64,000 nucleotides of DNA from positions 1 to 64,000 of the forward strand of contig JAFZPZ010000110.1 of the NCBI GenBank assembly GCA_017552435.1, given 5' to 3'. The DNA is from Bacteroidaceae bacterium. GTDB lineage: Bacteria; Bacteroidota; Bacteroidia; Bacteroidales; Bacteroidaceae. A program made the position numbers and the translations under genes. The notes under the pieces are model-generated. The model was given only the letters and a program-made list of their open reading frames with translations, made no database searches and was not told the DNA's origin. Shown here piece by piece: positions 34,311-42,372 of this stretch; within the stretch, counting starts at the first letter, position 1; each line of letters opens with the position of its first letter.

Positions 34311-35960
34311 TTATATTACGGCTTTCCTGTCTTTCTGCAAGCGATGGGAAAGAGCTTCGCAGAGAACACGACTCATGTTCACCTCCACGGCATTGCCGAT
34401 GAATTTCTTCTGATCGGCCTGGGTGCCGACGAGGATGTAGGAATCAGGGAAACCCATGATGCGTTTAAGCTCTGAGATCTTCAGCATTCGCATACGGATA
34501 TCAATGATGCCGTAGGCTGCCATGAACTCCTTAACCTTGCGAGTCATGGGAGAGTCTTTTGGGGTGATGGAGATGGCTAATTCCCCTTGCTCCGTTGTTA
34601 CCAGATAGGGCGGCATCTTATCCATACGGGCAATGAGTGTGAAGCAAGGCTTGTTTATGCTGCCGCCGTGGCTTTGGTACTGAGGGTTCATCAGGAACTT
34701 GGTGGCGAAACTATAGCCACAGACTGAACAACTGACAAGGCTCTGTTTGGGATTATTGACCACAGTTGGAGAAGGGCTGTCAATGCTGGCAGGCGTTCCG
34801 TTTCCATACTGGTTATCGAGGAACTGGCAGTTGACAATACTCAGGCGGTCTTTGGTTGTGACCGTAGGGGCTGGTTCATCCACACTCGAATTGTAACCAT
34901 TACCGTAATATGCGGTGACGAAGGCATGGTGATCCTTACAAGTGACAGTTCCTGCAGGGCGGTCGATGCTCTGGTTCTTGTGCATGGGGTCGCCACTGAA
35001 CTGCTTGGAGAGGAAGCGGCACTTTACCAGACCGAGGCGGTTTTGAACAGCAACAACGGGGCACGGCTCGTCAATGCCAGGCGGGTTGTGGTGGCCGCCC
35101 TGATTGGTGGAATTGTATTTCAAAATCCATGCGTCTGCCTTCTCCTTGCCTCCTGCAACAAACTTTACCAGGCCGGCGTAGATGCGCTCCAGCGTCTTCT
35201 CGCACAGGGGCTTGCGCCTGGTAAAAATGCTGCTGCCTTCATCCTGCAGGTCAAGAACTTCACGGACAGGCTTCCATGGCTTGTAAATGCCAGGAAAGAG
35301 GCTTTTTGTAGTACGGCAACAAACAGGACTCTTGGCGTGTGTCTGAACCGGGAAGGCAATTGGGAGTCCATGACGGGCAAACTGACCGAAGAAACGCTTA
35401 CGGGAGGTGTAGGCGCCGAAGTCGGCGGCATTCAGCAAGTGCCAGTCGTAGGTGTAGCCATACTCGCAAACGTGACGTACCCACCGCATATAAGATGATC
35501 CTTTGTGCCTGGAGATGGGTTTTCCGTTTTTATCCAACTCGCCCCAACACATAAACTCTTCCACGTTCTCAATCTGCATATAGTCTGGTTGCAGGGCCTC
35601 AATGTAGCGGAAGAGGTGTTCGGCCAGTGTACGACTGTCTGCATCACGTGGCTGACCGCCTTTGGCACGGCTGAAGTTGGTGCATTCCAGCGAAGCCCAC
35701 AACACTACGTAGGCATCGGGGTATTGATTCTTCATGCGCTGTAGATGCTCTACCATTGGGGAGAGTTCCAGCGTGCGGATATCTTCGGTAAAGTGAAGCG
35801 CGTCTGGGTGGTTTGCCTGATGGGAGAGGATGGCATTCTTATCGTGGTTGACACAGGCCACCACTTTAGCACATTTTTCTCCGTTTACACGGGCATATTC
35901 CACACCAGAAGACGTGCCTCCGGCACCGCAAAACAGGTCTATGTAAAGTAGGTTTATCAT
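34311..35960 (-). CDS. C5-cytosine DNA methyltransferase with altered motif IV
   Basis: 549 aa, start at ATG 35960. Motif I DLFCGAGGTSSG (8-19), motif IV region SLE-C93-TNFS, motif VI ENV (about 132), motif VIII RKRFFG, and the final motifs with IGNAVEVNMSR near the C-terminus. The order is that of a C5-cytosine methylase. In motif IV the canonical proline before the catalytic cysteine is replaced by glutamate (L-E-C instead of P-C), while the cysteine and FS are present. Likely protects phage DNA. A longer start at 35987 is possible but overlaps the upstream gene. Confidence 0.85.
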   Translation of the reverse strand: MINLLYIDLFCGAGGTSSGVEYARVNGEKCAKVVACVNHDKNAILSHQANHPDALHFTEDIRTLELSPMVEHLQRMKNQYPDAYVVLWASLECTNFSRAKGGQPRDADSRTLAEHLFRYIEALQPDYMQIENVEEFMCWGELDKNGKPISRHKGSSYMRWVRHVCEYGYTYDWHLLNAADFGAYTSRKRFFGQFARHGLPIAFPVQTHAKSPVCCRTTKSLFPGIYKPWKPVREVLDLQDEGSSIFTRRKPLCEKTLERIYAGLVKFVAGGKEKADAWILKYNSTNQGGHHNPPGIDEPCPVVAVQNRLGLVKCRFLSKQFSGDPMHKNQSIDRPAGTVTCKDHHAFVTAYYGNGYNSSVDEPAPTVTTKDRLSIVNCQFLDNQYGNGTPASIDSPSPTVVNNPKQSLVSCSVCGYSFATKFLMNPQYQSHGGSINKPCFTLIARMDKMPPYLVTTEQGELAISITPKDSPMTRKVKEFMAAYGIIDIRMRMLKISELKRIMGFPDSYILVGTQADQKKFIGNAVEVNMSRVLCEALSHRLQKDRKAVI

Positions 35961-35970
35961 TTTAGTATTC

Positions 35971-36195
35971 TTATTTCGTATTGCCATGTTTCCGAACATA
36001 CTGATTATGTTCTATTTTCTCCAGCAACTTGTATGTGTTTGAAACACATACTTGTTGAGCTAACAACTTCTCTGCAGCCGGCCACTCCTTTTTTCGTAAG
36101 ATTACAACCAGCTCTTCCATACGGTACAGCAAATCAAAGGCGCGTTCTCTACAGATAACAAGACGCTTTTCTTCGGCTTTTGATAAATTTTCCAT
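35971..36195 (-). CDS. Hypothetical helical protein, 74 aa
   Basis: MENLSKAEEKRLVICRERAF start, helical throughout, one cysteine pair-like spacing but no finger. Adjacent to the cytosine methylase; could be a small regulator. Not recognised. Confidence 0.6.
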   Translation of the reverse strand: MENLSKAEEKRLVICRERAFDLLYRMEELVVILRKKEWPAAEKLLAQQVCVSNTYKLLEKIEHNQYVRKHGNTK

Positions 36196-36205
36196 TTCGT
36201 TGATT

Positions 36206-36251
36206 TTTACACGTTTGAAAAAAAAATCTCTCTGACGTTTAACACGGTTAT
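36206..36251 (-). repeat. Direct repeat, downstream copy (flanks adenine methylase gene)
   Basis: About 46 nt matching 37042-37089: the blocks TTACACGTTTGAAAAAAA and ACGTTTAACACGGTTAT are identical (plus strand), with a short variable part between. This copy is non-coding and lies directly after the methylase stop. Confidence 0.8.
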
Positions 36252-36252
36252 A

Positions 36253-37035
36253 TCACTTAAAATCAAATGTTAGTTGGCTCATTTCTTCCTTCACTCGCTT
36301 TACGCATTTCTCCCAATAAACAGGATCTTTCTCAAAGCCAATGAAATGCCTTTTCTCTTTCACACACGCCACAGCAGTCGTTCCACTTCCTATACAGTTA
36401 TCAAGCACCGTGTCTCCTTCGTTTGTGTACGTCCTTATAAGGTAGCGCAGCAGGTCAACGGGCTTCTGGGTGGGGTGAAACTGTCCTTCGTTGCAATGCA
36501 CAGCATTCTTTACGATAATACTGCGGGGATGTTTTTTGTCCTCGTAAGTAGGATTGATTCGCCCAACCTTTCCATAACATGAGTTTTTTTCAGTATGTTC
36601 ACCATGTCCTTGCGGATGATTACGCTCCCTGCCGTTCAACGCTTCCATTTGTGGGTTGTAGGTTCCAAGTTGACGATAAAAAACACAGATGTCTTCATGA
36701 TTGCGTAATGGCATACGGTTGGCATTTAGAAATCCAGTCGCTCTGACTTTATCCCATATTAGATTGTACCGCCACATCTTTTCATTTGACATCATCAGCT
36801 TGGCTGTAAACATACCCTGACCAAACAACACGATTGCAGCAGAAGGTTTAGTGATTCTTCTGTACTCATCCCATAGTGGTTCAAATGGGATTATTGTGTC
36901 CCATGAGCCGCCCTCGCTTTCGCCATTCAGCACCCCATACGGCAAATCGCAAATCACCGCGTCAATCGTCCCATCGGGTATCAACTTCATGCCCTCCAGA
37001 CAGTCCATGTTGTATATTTTGTCAATCCCCAGCAT
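36253..37035 (-). CDS. Amino DNA methyltransferase (beta-class order)
   Basis: 260 aa from ATG 37035 (MLGIDKIYNMDCLEGMKLI); the frame stays open upstream but that part belongs to another gene. D30-LPYG-34 is the catalytic motif IV (D-x-PY), and DNCIGSGTTAVAC (SAM-binding motif I) comes later, after FHPTQKPVDLL; this order is the beta class of N4-cytosine/N6-adenine methylases. Flanked by the direct repeats at 36206 and 37042. Confidence 0.9.
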   Translation of the reverse strand: MLGIDKIYNMDCLEGMKLIPDGTIDAVICDLPYGVLNGESEGGSWDTIIPFEPLWDEYRRITKPSAAIVLFGQGMFTAKLMMSNEKMWRYNLIWDKVRATGFLNANRMPLRNHEDICVFYRQLGTYNPQMEALNGRERNHPQGHGEHTEKNSCYGKVGRINPTYEDKKHPRSIIVKNAVHCNEGQFHPTQKPVDLLRYLIRTYTNEGDTVLDNCIGSGTTAVACVKEKRHFIGFEKDPVYWEKCVKRVKEEMSQLTFDFK

Positions 37036-37041
37036 CCTCTC

Positions 37042-37089
37042 TTTACACGTTTGAAAAAAACTTTTCTCGCTCACGTTTAACACGGTTAT
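37042..37089 (-). repeat. Direct repeat, upstream copy
   Basis: Partner of 36206-36251. This copy is coding: it encodes the last residues NRVKREREKFFSNV and stop of the 57-aa gene. Confidence 0.8.
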
Positions 37090-37216
37090 GATAATAACCC
37101 CGCTGGTATGCAAGCATCTTATCCTTGTTCCGTTGGTAATACTCTCGTTGATATTCCAGCTTCTTCTCACGGTGACGTTGATAGTACTGGCTGTAGTATG
37201 CACTCCTGTTTGCCAT
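37043..37216 (-). CDS. Small basic Tyr-rich protein, 57 aa
   Basis: MANRSAYYSQYYQRHREKKL start: repeated YYQRxxxK units (three near-copies) and a basic end REKFFSNV. The repetitive Tyr/Arg content resembles N-termini of phage HNH proteins, here without the catalytic part, so it may be a truncated homing-nuclease remnant. Start at ATG 37216. Confidence 0.6.
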   Translation of the reverse strand: MANRSAYYSQYYQRHREKKLEYQREYYQRNKDKMLAYQRGYYHNRVKREREKFFSNV

Positions 37217-37223
37217 ATTTGTT

Positions 37224-37421
37224 TCATTTATTGAAATTCTTCCTCCTGCGGTATTGCGCCAACTCATTAGCATAGTTATTACTGATATACTCTTTCAGTC
37301 CGTTAAATGACCGTCTTTGCAGTAGGCTGGCTGATTCAAGAAGACTGTAAATCTCCCCGACATCATCGGCAGACACTCTTATTTCTAAATCACCTGAAGG
37401 TTCTTTCCCGTAATGTATCAT
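37224..37421 (-). CDS. Hypothetical protein, 65 aa
   Basis: MIHYGKEPSGDLEIRVSADD start and a basic C-terminus (YRRRKNFNK). The ATG overlaps the stop of the radical SAM gene (ATGA). Not recognised. Confidence 0.6.
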   Translation of the reverse strand: MIHYGKEPSGDLEIRVSADDVGEIYSLLESASLLQRRSFNGLKEYISNNYANELAQYRRRKNFNK

Positions 37422-38206
37422 GTGGATTTCAATTTATTGTTAAACCACTCCATTTCTTTCTTATGCAACTCCTCAAAGTTTTTATACAGATGGCATTTGC
37501 GACATGGCGTAGCTTTTTGCATCTTGCGAAAAGCTGCTCCTGCTCCGTCGCTGACGTGGGCTACGGTGGGACAAAGCCACGATTCGGACATGTGTATATT
37601 GCCATCTGGATCAATTAGCGGTCGGCAAAACTTGCCAGCCTGAGCGGCCATCGTAAGGAAGTGTTTCAGGTTCCGTGCCTGGAGGGCGAGCAGGTGAGAG
37701 TTAATACACGACGGCACATGATCGCTCTGTCGCACCTCTTCCTGGCAATTCTTACGAGCTCGGCCAAGATCCTGCATGAAGATTGGACTGGTGAAGTCGG
37801 GGATGCAGCCTATACTACGGAACTGCTGTTTGTGCTCCACAGTCCATTCATGATCTTTATAATACTTGGGATGGCTGTACACCTGTACCTTTACGCGACC
37901 TTTGTACTCACGGACAAGTCGGGCCATTGCAAGGCGCTGTTTAGTATCCTCGATCCATGCGCCGTTGGTAAGGATGGAAAGAACTTTTACGCTTGGCAGG
38001 CCCATCAGAGCACGAGCCATAACGTGCCACAAAGGATTCTCGGTGGGTTCGCCACCTGTGATGGACACGACCAAAGGCCGTGCCTGCCTGCAAAACTCCA
38101 CAACCTGTTCAAAGGTTTCTTCGGTCATGTGCTTGCCACGTGCGGTACTATCCTGCATACAATGCGGACAGCCCATGTGGCAGCGGTTGGTGATTTGTAT
38201 TAACAT
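37418..38206 (-). CDS. Radical SAM enzyme with C-terminal cysteines
   Basis: 262 aa. C9-HMG-C13-PH-C16 (CxxxCxxC) binds the [4Fe-4S] cluster; GGEPTE (51-56) is the SAM-binding motif; further cysteines (near residues 149, 163, 190, 208 and the PCRKC around 232) suggest a second cluster as in SPASM-type enzymes. Overlaps its downstream neighbour by ATGA and is close to the ASCH-like and PAPS-reductase-like genes, pointing to a shared nucleotide- or RNA/DNA-modification task. Substrate unknown. Confidence 0.85.
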   Translation of the reverse strand: MLIQITNRCHMGCPHCMQDSTARGKHMTEETFEQVVEFCRQARPLVVSITGGEPTENPLWHVMARALMGLPSVKVLSILTNGAWIEDTKQRLAMARLVREYKGRVKVQVYSHPKYYKDHEWTVEHKQQFRSIGCIPDFTSPIFMQDLGRARKNCQEEVRQSDHVPSCINSHLLALQARNLKHFLTMAAQAGKFCRPLIDPDGNIHMSESWLCPTVAHVSDGAGAAFRKMQKATPCRKCHLYKNFEELHKKEMEWFNNKLKST

Positions 38207-38213
38207 AATTGTA

Positions 38214-38819
38214 TTATTTTATCAGTTCAAACTCATAGACGAACACCCAAGGGTTGCGCTGCCAGGTGCCACGGCCACTGATGCGGTCGATGAGGGAGGC
38301 GAAGGCTTCGCGAGCCGATAAAAAGATATGACTCGGATTGTCCCAGTCCGATTTCGGAAACGTATAAAAGGGCTTGGTCTGGCCTTCTCCAAACCTCATT
38401 ATTATTCCCTCGCTGACTATATCCGATTCGCTGATGTCTTGCAAGCGTTCTACGCGAATGCCTGTGATACGGATGCGATGGGGCATGAGGTCGGCACGGA
38501 CGAACATTTTGTTTTTCCAACCGGGCTCGTCTTCGTAGAGCATTTTGTTCACCCAATCGAGGGGATGGATAGCTTCTTCGTAACGTTGTGCCACGGCCAC
38601 CTCTTCGCCTATCTGATAAGCAGGATATACGTCTTCGGTCAGACCGGTGGAATAGGTGATGGTGACGTTTGCTTTGCCTTTGTCGTCAATGCCCCACTCA
38701 GAGATGGACGTTACGAGCGGATGATTCAGTTTTTTGTCTTCGCGTCGCGTCATCGTCTTGATGAGGTCGATAACCGCCTGCTCCAGACCGTAGCGTGTGC
38801 TGAATGCTATCTTCTTCAT
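38214..38819 (-). CDS. ASCH/PUA-like domain protein, 201 aa
   Basis: Starts MKKIAFSTRYGLEQAVIDLIKTMTRR, as in ASCH-like phage proteins, and carries QIGEEVAVAQRYEEA, KMFVRADLMPHRIRITGIRVE and LQDISESDIVSEGI in the expected order. ASCH folds bind RNA or modified nucleotides. Located between the radical SAM and PAPS-reductase-like genes. Confidence 0.75.
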   Translation of the reverse strand: MKKIAFSTRYGLEQAVIDLIKTMTRREDKKLNHPLVTSISEWGIDDKGKANVTITYSTGLTEDVYPAYQIGEEVAVAQRYEEAIHPLDWVNKMLYEDEPGWKNKMFVRADLMPHRIRITGIRVERLQDISESDIVSEGIIMRFGEGQTKPFYTFPKSDWDNPSHIFLSAREAFASLIDRISGRGTWQRNPWVFVYEFELIK

Positions 38820-38845
38820 TGTTCTTGGTTTATTTGTTTATAACT

Positions 38846-39730
38846 TTATGCCGAAATACTTTTCCAGAAATTCCCGGTAATGGGGGGGGTAAATTGCGTT
38901 ACCGTTTTGTGATCTTCCCAATATGCCTGACGCTCGAAGAACACTTCACGGGTGAACCACTCATACACGTCGGCATATTTCTTCACGGTATCCACGTCGG
39001 GATGGGTGTTGCGATACTTCTCTGCAGCACGCAGATAGGCACGCACCATGCCAGGATAGCGCCGAAAGTAGTCGATGCGCTTACGATAGTAGGCCAACGG
39101 ACAACACATGCAACCAAGGCGACGCTTAGGGTCGATGGTTCCGTCCTTGCGGTAGTAGAGCGGATGAACCTTAATGCCACGCCCAGTAATAAACTCCACC
39201 ACGTCTTCGTCGGTCCAGTACAGGATAGGATAGAAGGCTTCTACGGACTGCTTCTTGCGGCCCTTTCCATAGACGCGGCACTCGGTAGGCTCCTCGTAGT
39301 TCTTATCGCGTTCTGTACTTTCTGCTTTGCGCACACCCATGATGCAGCGATCGAGTGTCTTCTTTTCCTTGATGAGTCTGCAGCACTTACGCTGAAAACG
39401 ATTTGGCATCCCATACTCAGCAATGAGTTGGAAAAACGACTTGTCAGGCTGAAAGATTTCCGCACCATGCTCACGGACATGCTTTATGGTGCCGGGAGGG
39501 TCGATGGTGGTATTGTGATAGATGGCGCGATATGGAATGCCTGCCATGCGCGTCAGCTCCAGGATCACGTCAGAGTCCTTGCCGCCAGAGTAAGCCACCT
39601 CTACGGGCGAACCGTCGGTGTAGGCCGCCGACTGTATCAGACGTACAGCTGCATCCACTTTACGCTGCAGTTCTTCTGTCATACCAATAATATCGCTACC
39701 GTTGGTTTTATCGTTTGTTCGATAGTTCAT
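38846..39730 (-). CDS. PAPS-reductase-family PP-loop protein, 294 aa
   Basis: SGGKDS (48-53) is the PP-loop ATP-pyrophosphatase motif, and cysteines in RKCC (about 115) and GCMCC (about 207) are as in phage PAPS-reductase/DndC-like proteins. The ATG at 39730 overlaps the upstream stop (ATGA). The family adenylates or activates a substrate; sulfur transfer is one known use. Neighbouring radical SAM and ASCH-like genes suggest a modification cluster. Confidence 0.85.
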   Translation of the reverse strand: MNYRTNDKTNGSDIIGMTEELQRKVDAAVRLIQSAAYTDGSPVEVAYSGGKDSDVILELTRMAGIPYRAIYHNTTIDPPGTIKHVREHGAEIFQPDKSFFQLIAEYGMPNRFQRKCCRLIKEKKTLDRCIMGVRKAESTERDKNYEEPTECRVYGKGRKKQSVEAFYPILYWTDEDVVEFITGRGIKVHPLYYRKDGTIDPKRRLGCMCCPLAYYRKRIDYFRRYPGMVRAYLRAAEKYRNTHPDVDTVKKYADVYEWFTREVFFERQAYWEDHKTVTQFTPPITGNFWKSISA

Positions 39731-40083
39731 GTCTCGTCGTTTCTTTTTACATCAGCCACAATAACCTCACAACATTCGTCGCCATACATTTTCCGAAAAC
39801 TATGCAGCGACTTTTTCAAGCTATCTTCAGCCTTCAAGATAAATGGCTTCAGCTTCTCAGCTTCCTCGTATTCCTCGTGCTTTATGAGATCCGCAAATGA
39901 TTTTTTCATTTCGTTGATTTGATCAACATTGCTGCGAAGATGACTGATCAACGTTAGCATCAGTATTTTATTCAGCAAAGGTTCCTCTCTGCGAATGCTG
40001 AGACACGACTTGATAGCATGATACGTTAAAGCAATAAGGCATATACTGCATAAGATAAGTTGGATAATTGCTATTACTTTCAT
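39727..40083 (-). CDS. Membrane-anchored helical protein, 118 aa
   Basis: Residues 3-22 (VIAIIQLILCSICLIALTYH) form an N-terminal membrane anchor, then a long helical region containing KHEEYEEAEKLKPFI, similar to UVR-type helical pairs. Ends RNDET-TGA overlapping the PP-loop gene start. Function unknown. Confidence 0.65.
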   Translation of the reverse strand: MKVIAIIQLILCSICLIALTYHAIKSCLSIRREEPLLNKILMLTLISHLRSNVDQINEMKKSFADLIKHEEYEEAEKLKPFILKAEDSLKKSLHSFRKMYGDECCEVIVADVKRNDET

Positions 40084-40095
40084 ATTGTTCTGTTT

Positions 40096-40314
40096 TTAGT
40101 CAAAGTTCATATTGTTCCGTTTTCCGTCAAAGAAAGGTTCAAGAGCCATGCGCTTACGCGCCCGAAGTTCAAGTTCTTTTATCTGCCGTTTCAGATGATG
40201 GTATTCAGGAGAATTATATGGAACAAAATCCATATCAATTTTCAGTGACCTTAGACGGTCATAATAGGGTGATGTGACAGGAATACCCTGCATAAAGATC
40301 TGTTGTTTGCTCAT
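40096..40314 (-). CDS. Hypothetical protein, 72 aa
   Basis: MSKQQIFMQGIPVTSPYYDR start, then a basic helix (HHLKRQIKELELRARKRM). Possibly nucleic-acid binding by charge; not recognised. Confidence 0.6.
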   Translation of the reverse strand: MSKQQIFMQGIPVTSPYYDRLRSLKIDMDFVPYNSPEYHHLKRQIKELELRARKRMALEPFFDGKRNNMNFD

Positions 40315-40332
40315 AATTTCTATGTTTTAATT

Positions 40333-41421
40333 TTAGGATTTTCTTTTCATTTTACTGTTCATCTTCTCAATCTCTTTTGCATCCTTCACCATGGTGTTCA
40401 GTATATCCAAAACAAAAGGCAAGTTGGAGTCGTACACTTGCTGCTGCTCTGCATATCCAGCATACTTCATTATGGTGTTCACAGTACCCACCTCACCGGT
40501 CAGTGCATCTCGTAGAGTATCGCCACTCTCATTGCTCGTAAACAACAAAGGATAGGCTATTGAGTAGTAGTTGAGTGCTGTTTGGTACGTCTGGAAGCAG
40601 ATATGAAACAGGGTTGACATTGAACATTGAACATTTCGTTTGTTCTTACCTGTGAGCTTGGCATAAAGCCTTAAAATATGTGCGCGTTTAATTTCCTTCT
40701 TCAAATTGCGCTCAAAATAACTTACAAGACCTTCTGCCTGTTCAGCATTGTAGCGGTATTCGTAATGTGGCCGCAAACGAATGCTTCCTCCACTGGTGTC
40801 GAGTACGGCAATAGTACGGGGTGTAAGGATATTGGCCAAGAACTTCGCCTGTAAGACCAAAGCCTGATCATCGGTAATGCCCTCCGCAAACAGTTGTGGA
40901 GAAATTGTCTGCAGGCTCCGATACTGCTGCCATGTAAGGTTATTGCAAGCAACACCTGGCAAAGCAAAGTGCCGAAAGCTAATTTTCAAAGTCTCGATCG
41001 GAAGCATCATTGCGTCGCGCATAAAACTGACATAGCCTGAAACTGGTTCTCGGCGCTCCTTAATGACATTTCCCTGCTTGTCGCGCTGCTCCTTTTCGCC
41101 TGGATCGCCATACGGGAAGTCAAACCATGCAAGAACCTTATTCGCCATATACGCCGCCTCTCGTGCAGTGACAGTCCGCAAACGGCCATCAACATCAGTA
41201 AGTTGGTAAAGTTGTTCACCTGTAACAGGATGTAAATTTGAACTGCTTGATTTTCGTGGATGATATACGTTACAATGCAGCAAAGCAAGAAGCGCAGCAA
41301 CTCTGGCGACATCGTTATTGCCGCCATAACGTTGTTTTACTTCCCACATCTGGCACAGCTGCTGCCATGTCAGCTCGCTCCAGCTCTTAGGAAGGCTTTG
41401 TTTGTTGTTATCAACCATCAT
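40333..41421 (-). CDS. Hypothetical phage protein, 362 aa
   Basis: Start at ATG 41421 (MMVDNNKQSLPKSWSELTWQ). Conserved-looking 'SWSELTWQQLCQMWEV' opening and a second LTWQQYRSL near residue 160. Mostly helical. I recall similar hypothetical proteins in Bacteroidales phages but no function. Lies upstream of a small gene and the XRE regulator. Confidence 0.65.
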   Translation of the reverse strand: MMVDNNKQSLPKSWSELTWQQLCQMWEVKQRYGGNNDVARVAALLALLHCNVYHPRKSSSSNLHPVTGEQLYQLTDVDGRLRTVTAREAAYMANKVLAWFDFPYGDPGEKEQRDKQGNVIKERREPVSGYVSFMRDAMMLPIETLKISFRHFALPGVACNNLTWQQYRSLQTISPQLFAEGITDDQALVLQAKFLANILTPRTIAVLDTSGGSIRLRPHYEYRYNAEQAEGLVSYFERNLKKEIKRAHILRLYAKLTGKNKRNVQCSMSTLFHICFQTYQTALNYYSIAYPLLFTSNESGDTLRDALTGEVGTVNTIMKYAGYAEQQQVYDSNLPFVLDILNTMVKDAKEIEKMNSKMKRKS

Positions 41422-41441
41422 CTTTTTTCTTTTACAGATTA

Positions 41442-41621
41442 TTACCACACTTCACCAAATGGCAGCCAGTCGAAATGCTCTTCAAGCCATTGCCTGGTTT
41501 TTTCCTTACGCCTACGCTTTAACTCACGCTCGGCCTCTATTTCCTGCTTACTTATTTCTGGAAGATCCGGCTGATCCTCGGCTTGAAAGCGTATGCGTCT
41601 TGGCTTATCCGGGTCTATCAT
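41442..41621 (-). CDS. Small charged protein, 59 aa
   Basis: Start at ATG 41621 (MIDPDKPRRIRFQAEDQPDL). Helical ERELKRRRKEKTRQWLEE and aromatic end WLPFGEVW. Function unknown; 11 nt from the XRE gene. Confidence 0.6.
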   Translation of the reverse strand: MIDPDKPRRIRFQAEDQPDLPEISKQEIEAERELKRRRKEKTRQWLEEHFDWLPFGEVW

Positions 41622-41632
41622 TGATGATATGC

Positions 41633-41917
41633 TTATTTGTTGTTCAGTAATTCCTTGCGAAGCGGTTCCAGGAGAGCACGATATAGCACGCGCTTCTCTT
41701 CGGGGAAATCGCTTTCGTCGATACTTGCCAGCAGGAAGTATGACTGCGGCACGCCCAAGGCGAGACAAATTCGCTCGATGGTGGTCTTCGGCGGGTAAGC
41801 CTTATCGGTTTCCAACGAGCAGATCGCATTGGCCGACATGCCGCACTGTTCGGCCAACTGTGCTTGTGTCATTCCCTGTGACTGACGTAAAGTCTTGATT
41901 GCTTGTCCTGTTGTCAT
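41633..41917 (-). CDS. XRE-family HTH regulator, 94 aa
   Basis: Residues 5-60 (IKTLRQSQGMTQAQLAEQCG, then SANAICSLETDKAYPPKTTIERI) form a Cro/CI-type helix-turn-helix. Likely a DNA-binding regulator of the early operon. No C-terminal protease or dimerisation domain beyond a short helix. Confidence 0.9.
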   Translation of the reverse strand: MTTGQAIKTLRQSQGMTQAQLAEQCGMSANAICSLETDKAYPPKTTIERICLALGVPQSYFLLASIDESDFPEEKRVLYRALLEPLRKELLNNK

Positions 41918-41966
41918 TGTTTGTATGTTCCTTTCTCGTCGTTTTGTTTATTTATCATAATTGGCA

Positions 41967-42362
41967 TTAGCGATAACTTCCGCGCTCACGCATTTTGCGA
42001 CGAATTTCACGGTCGATACTTCGGCGGCGGCGCTCCTCGATGATATGGTTATAGAACTCCGTTTTCCCGTCGGTTTCCCTTTTCCCTATGGCCAACAGTT
42101 GCTTGGCAGCTTCTATTTGCTCGGCGGTTAGTCCTGCATCAAGCACGCTGCTGGAACTGCTGTCGCAAGAGAGTAGCCTCTGTATATTGCTTCGTCGCTT
42201 TGCAAGCGTCTCACCCCATTGCCTTACCCGTTCCAACTCCCGTTTACATGCACGCCAGTATGCCAAACGCGCTGATCGTTCGGACGGTCCCCGGTATATC
42301 CAAACGGCCTGTCCTGTCAGACATGACTTCTGGATAATGGTGATAAGGCTGTTTTTTTTCAT
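41967..42362 (-). CDS. Hypothetical basic protein, 131 aa
   Basis: Start at ATG 42362 (MKKNSLITIIQKSCLTGQAV). Arg-rich, helical, with a serine cluster (SCDSSSSSVLD) near residue 70 and basic C-terminus (RREIRRKMRERGSYR-like). Downstream of the primase-helicase, 10 nt away; perhaps a replication accessory. Not recognised. Confidence 0.6.
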   Translation of the reverse strand: MKKNSLITIIQKSCLTGQAVWIYRGPSERSARLAYWRACKRELERVRQWGETLAKRRSNIQRLLSCDSSSSSVLDAGLTAEQIEAAKQLLAIGKRETDGKTEFYNHIIEERRRRSIDREIRRKMRERGSYR

Positions 42363-42372
42363 TCTAATATCT

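Noticed and set aside
37036..37227. 64-codon N-terminal extension of the adenine methylase frame
   Set aside because: The region is occupied by the 57-aa Tyr/Arg-rich gene in another frame and the extension is not methylase-like.
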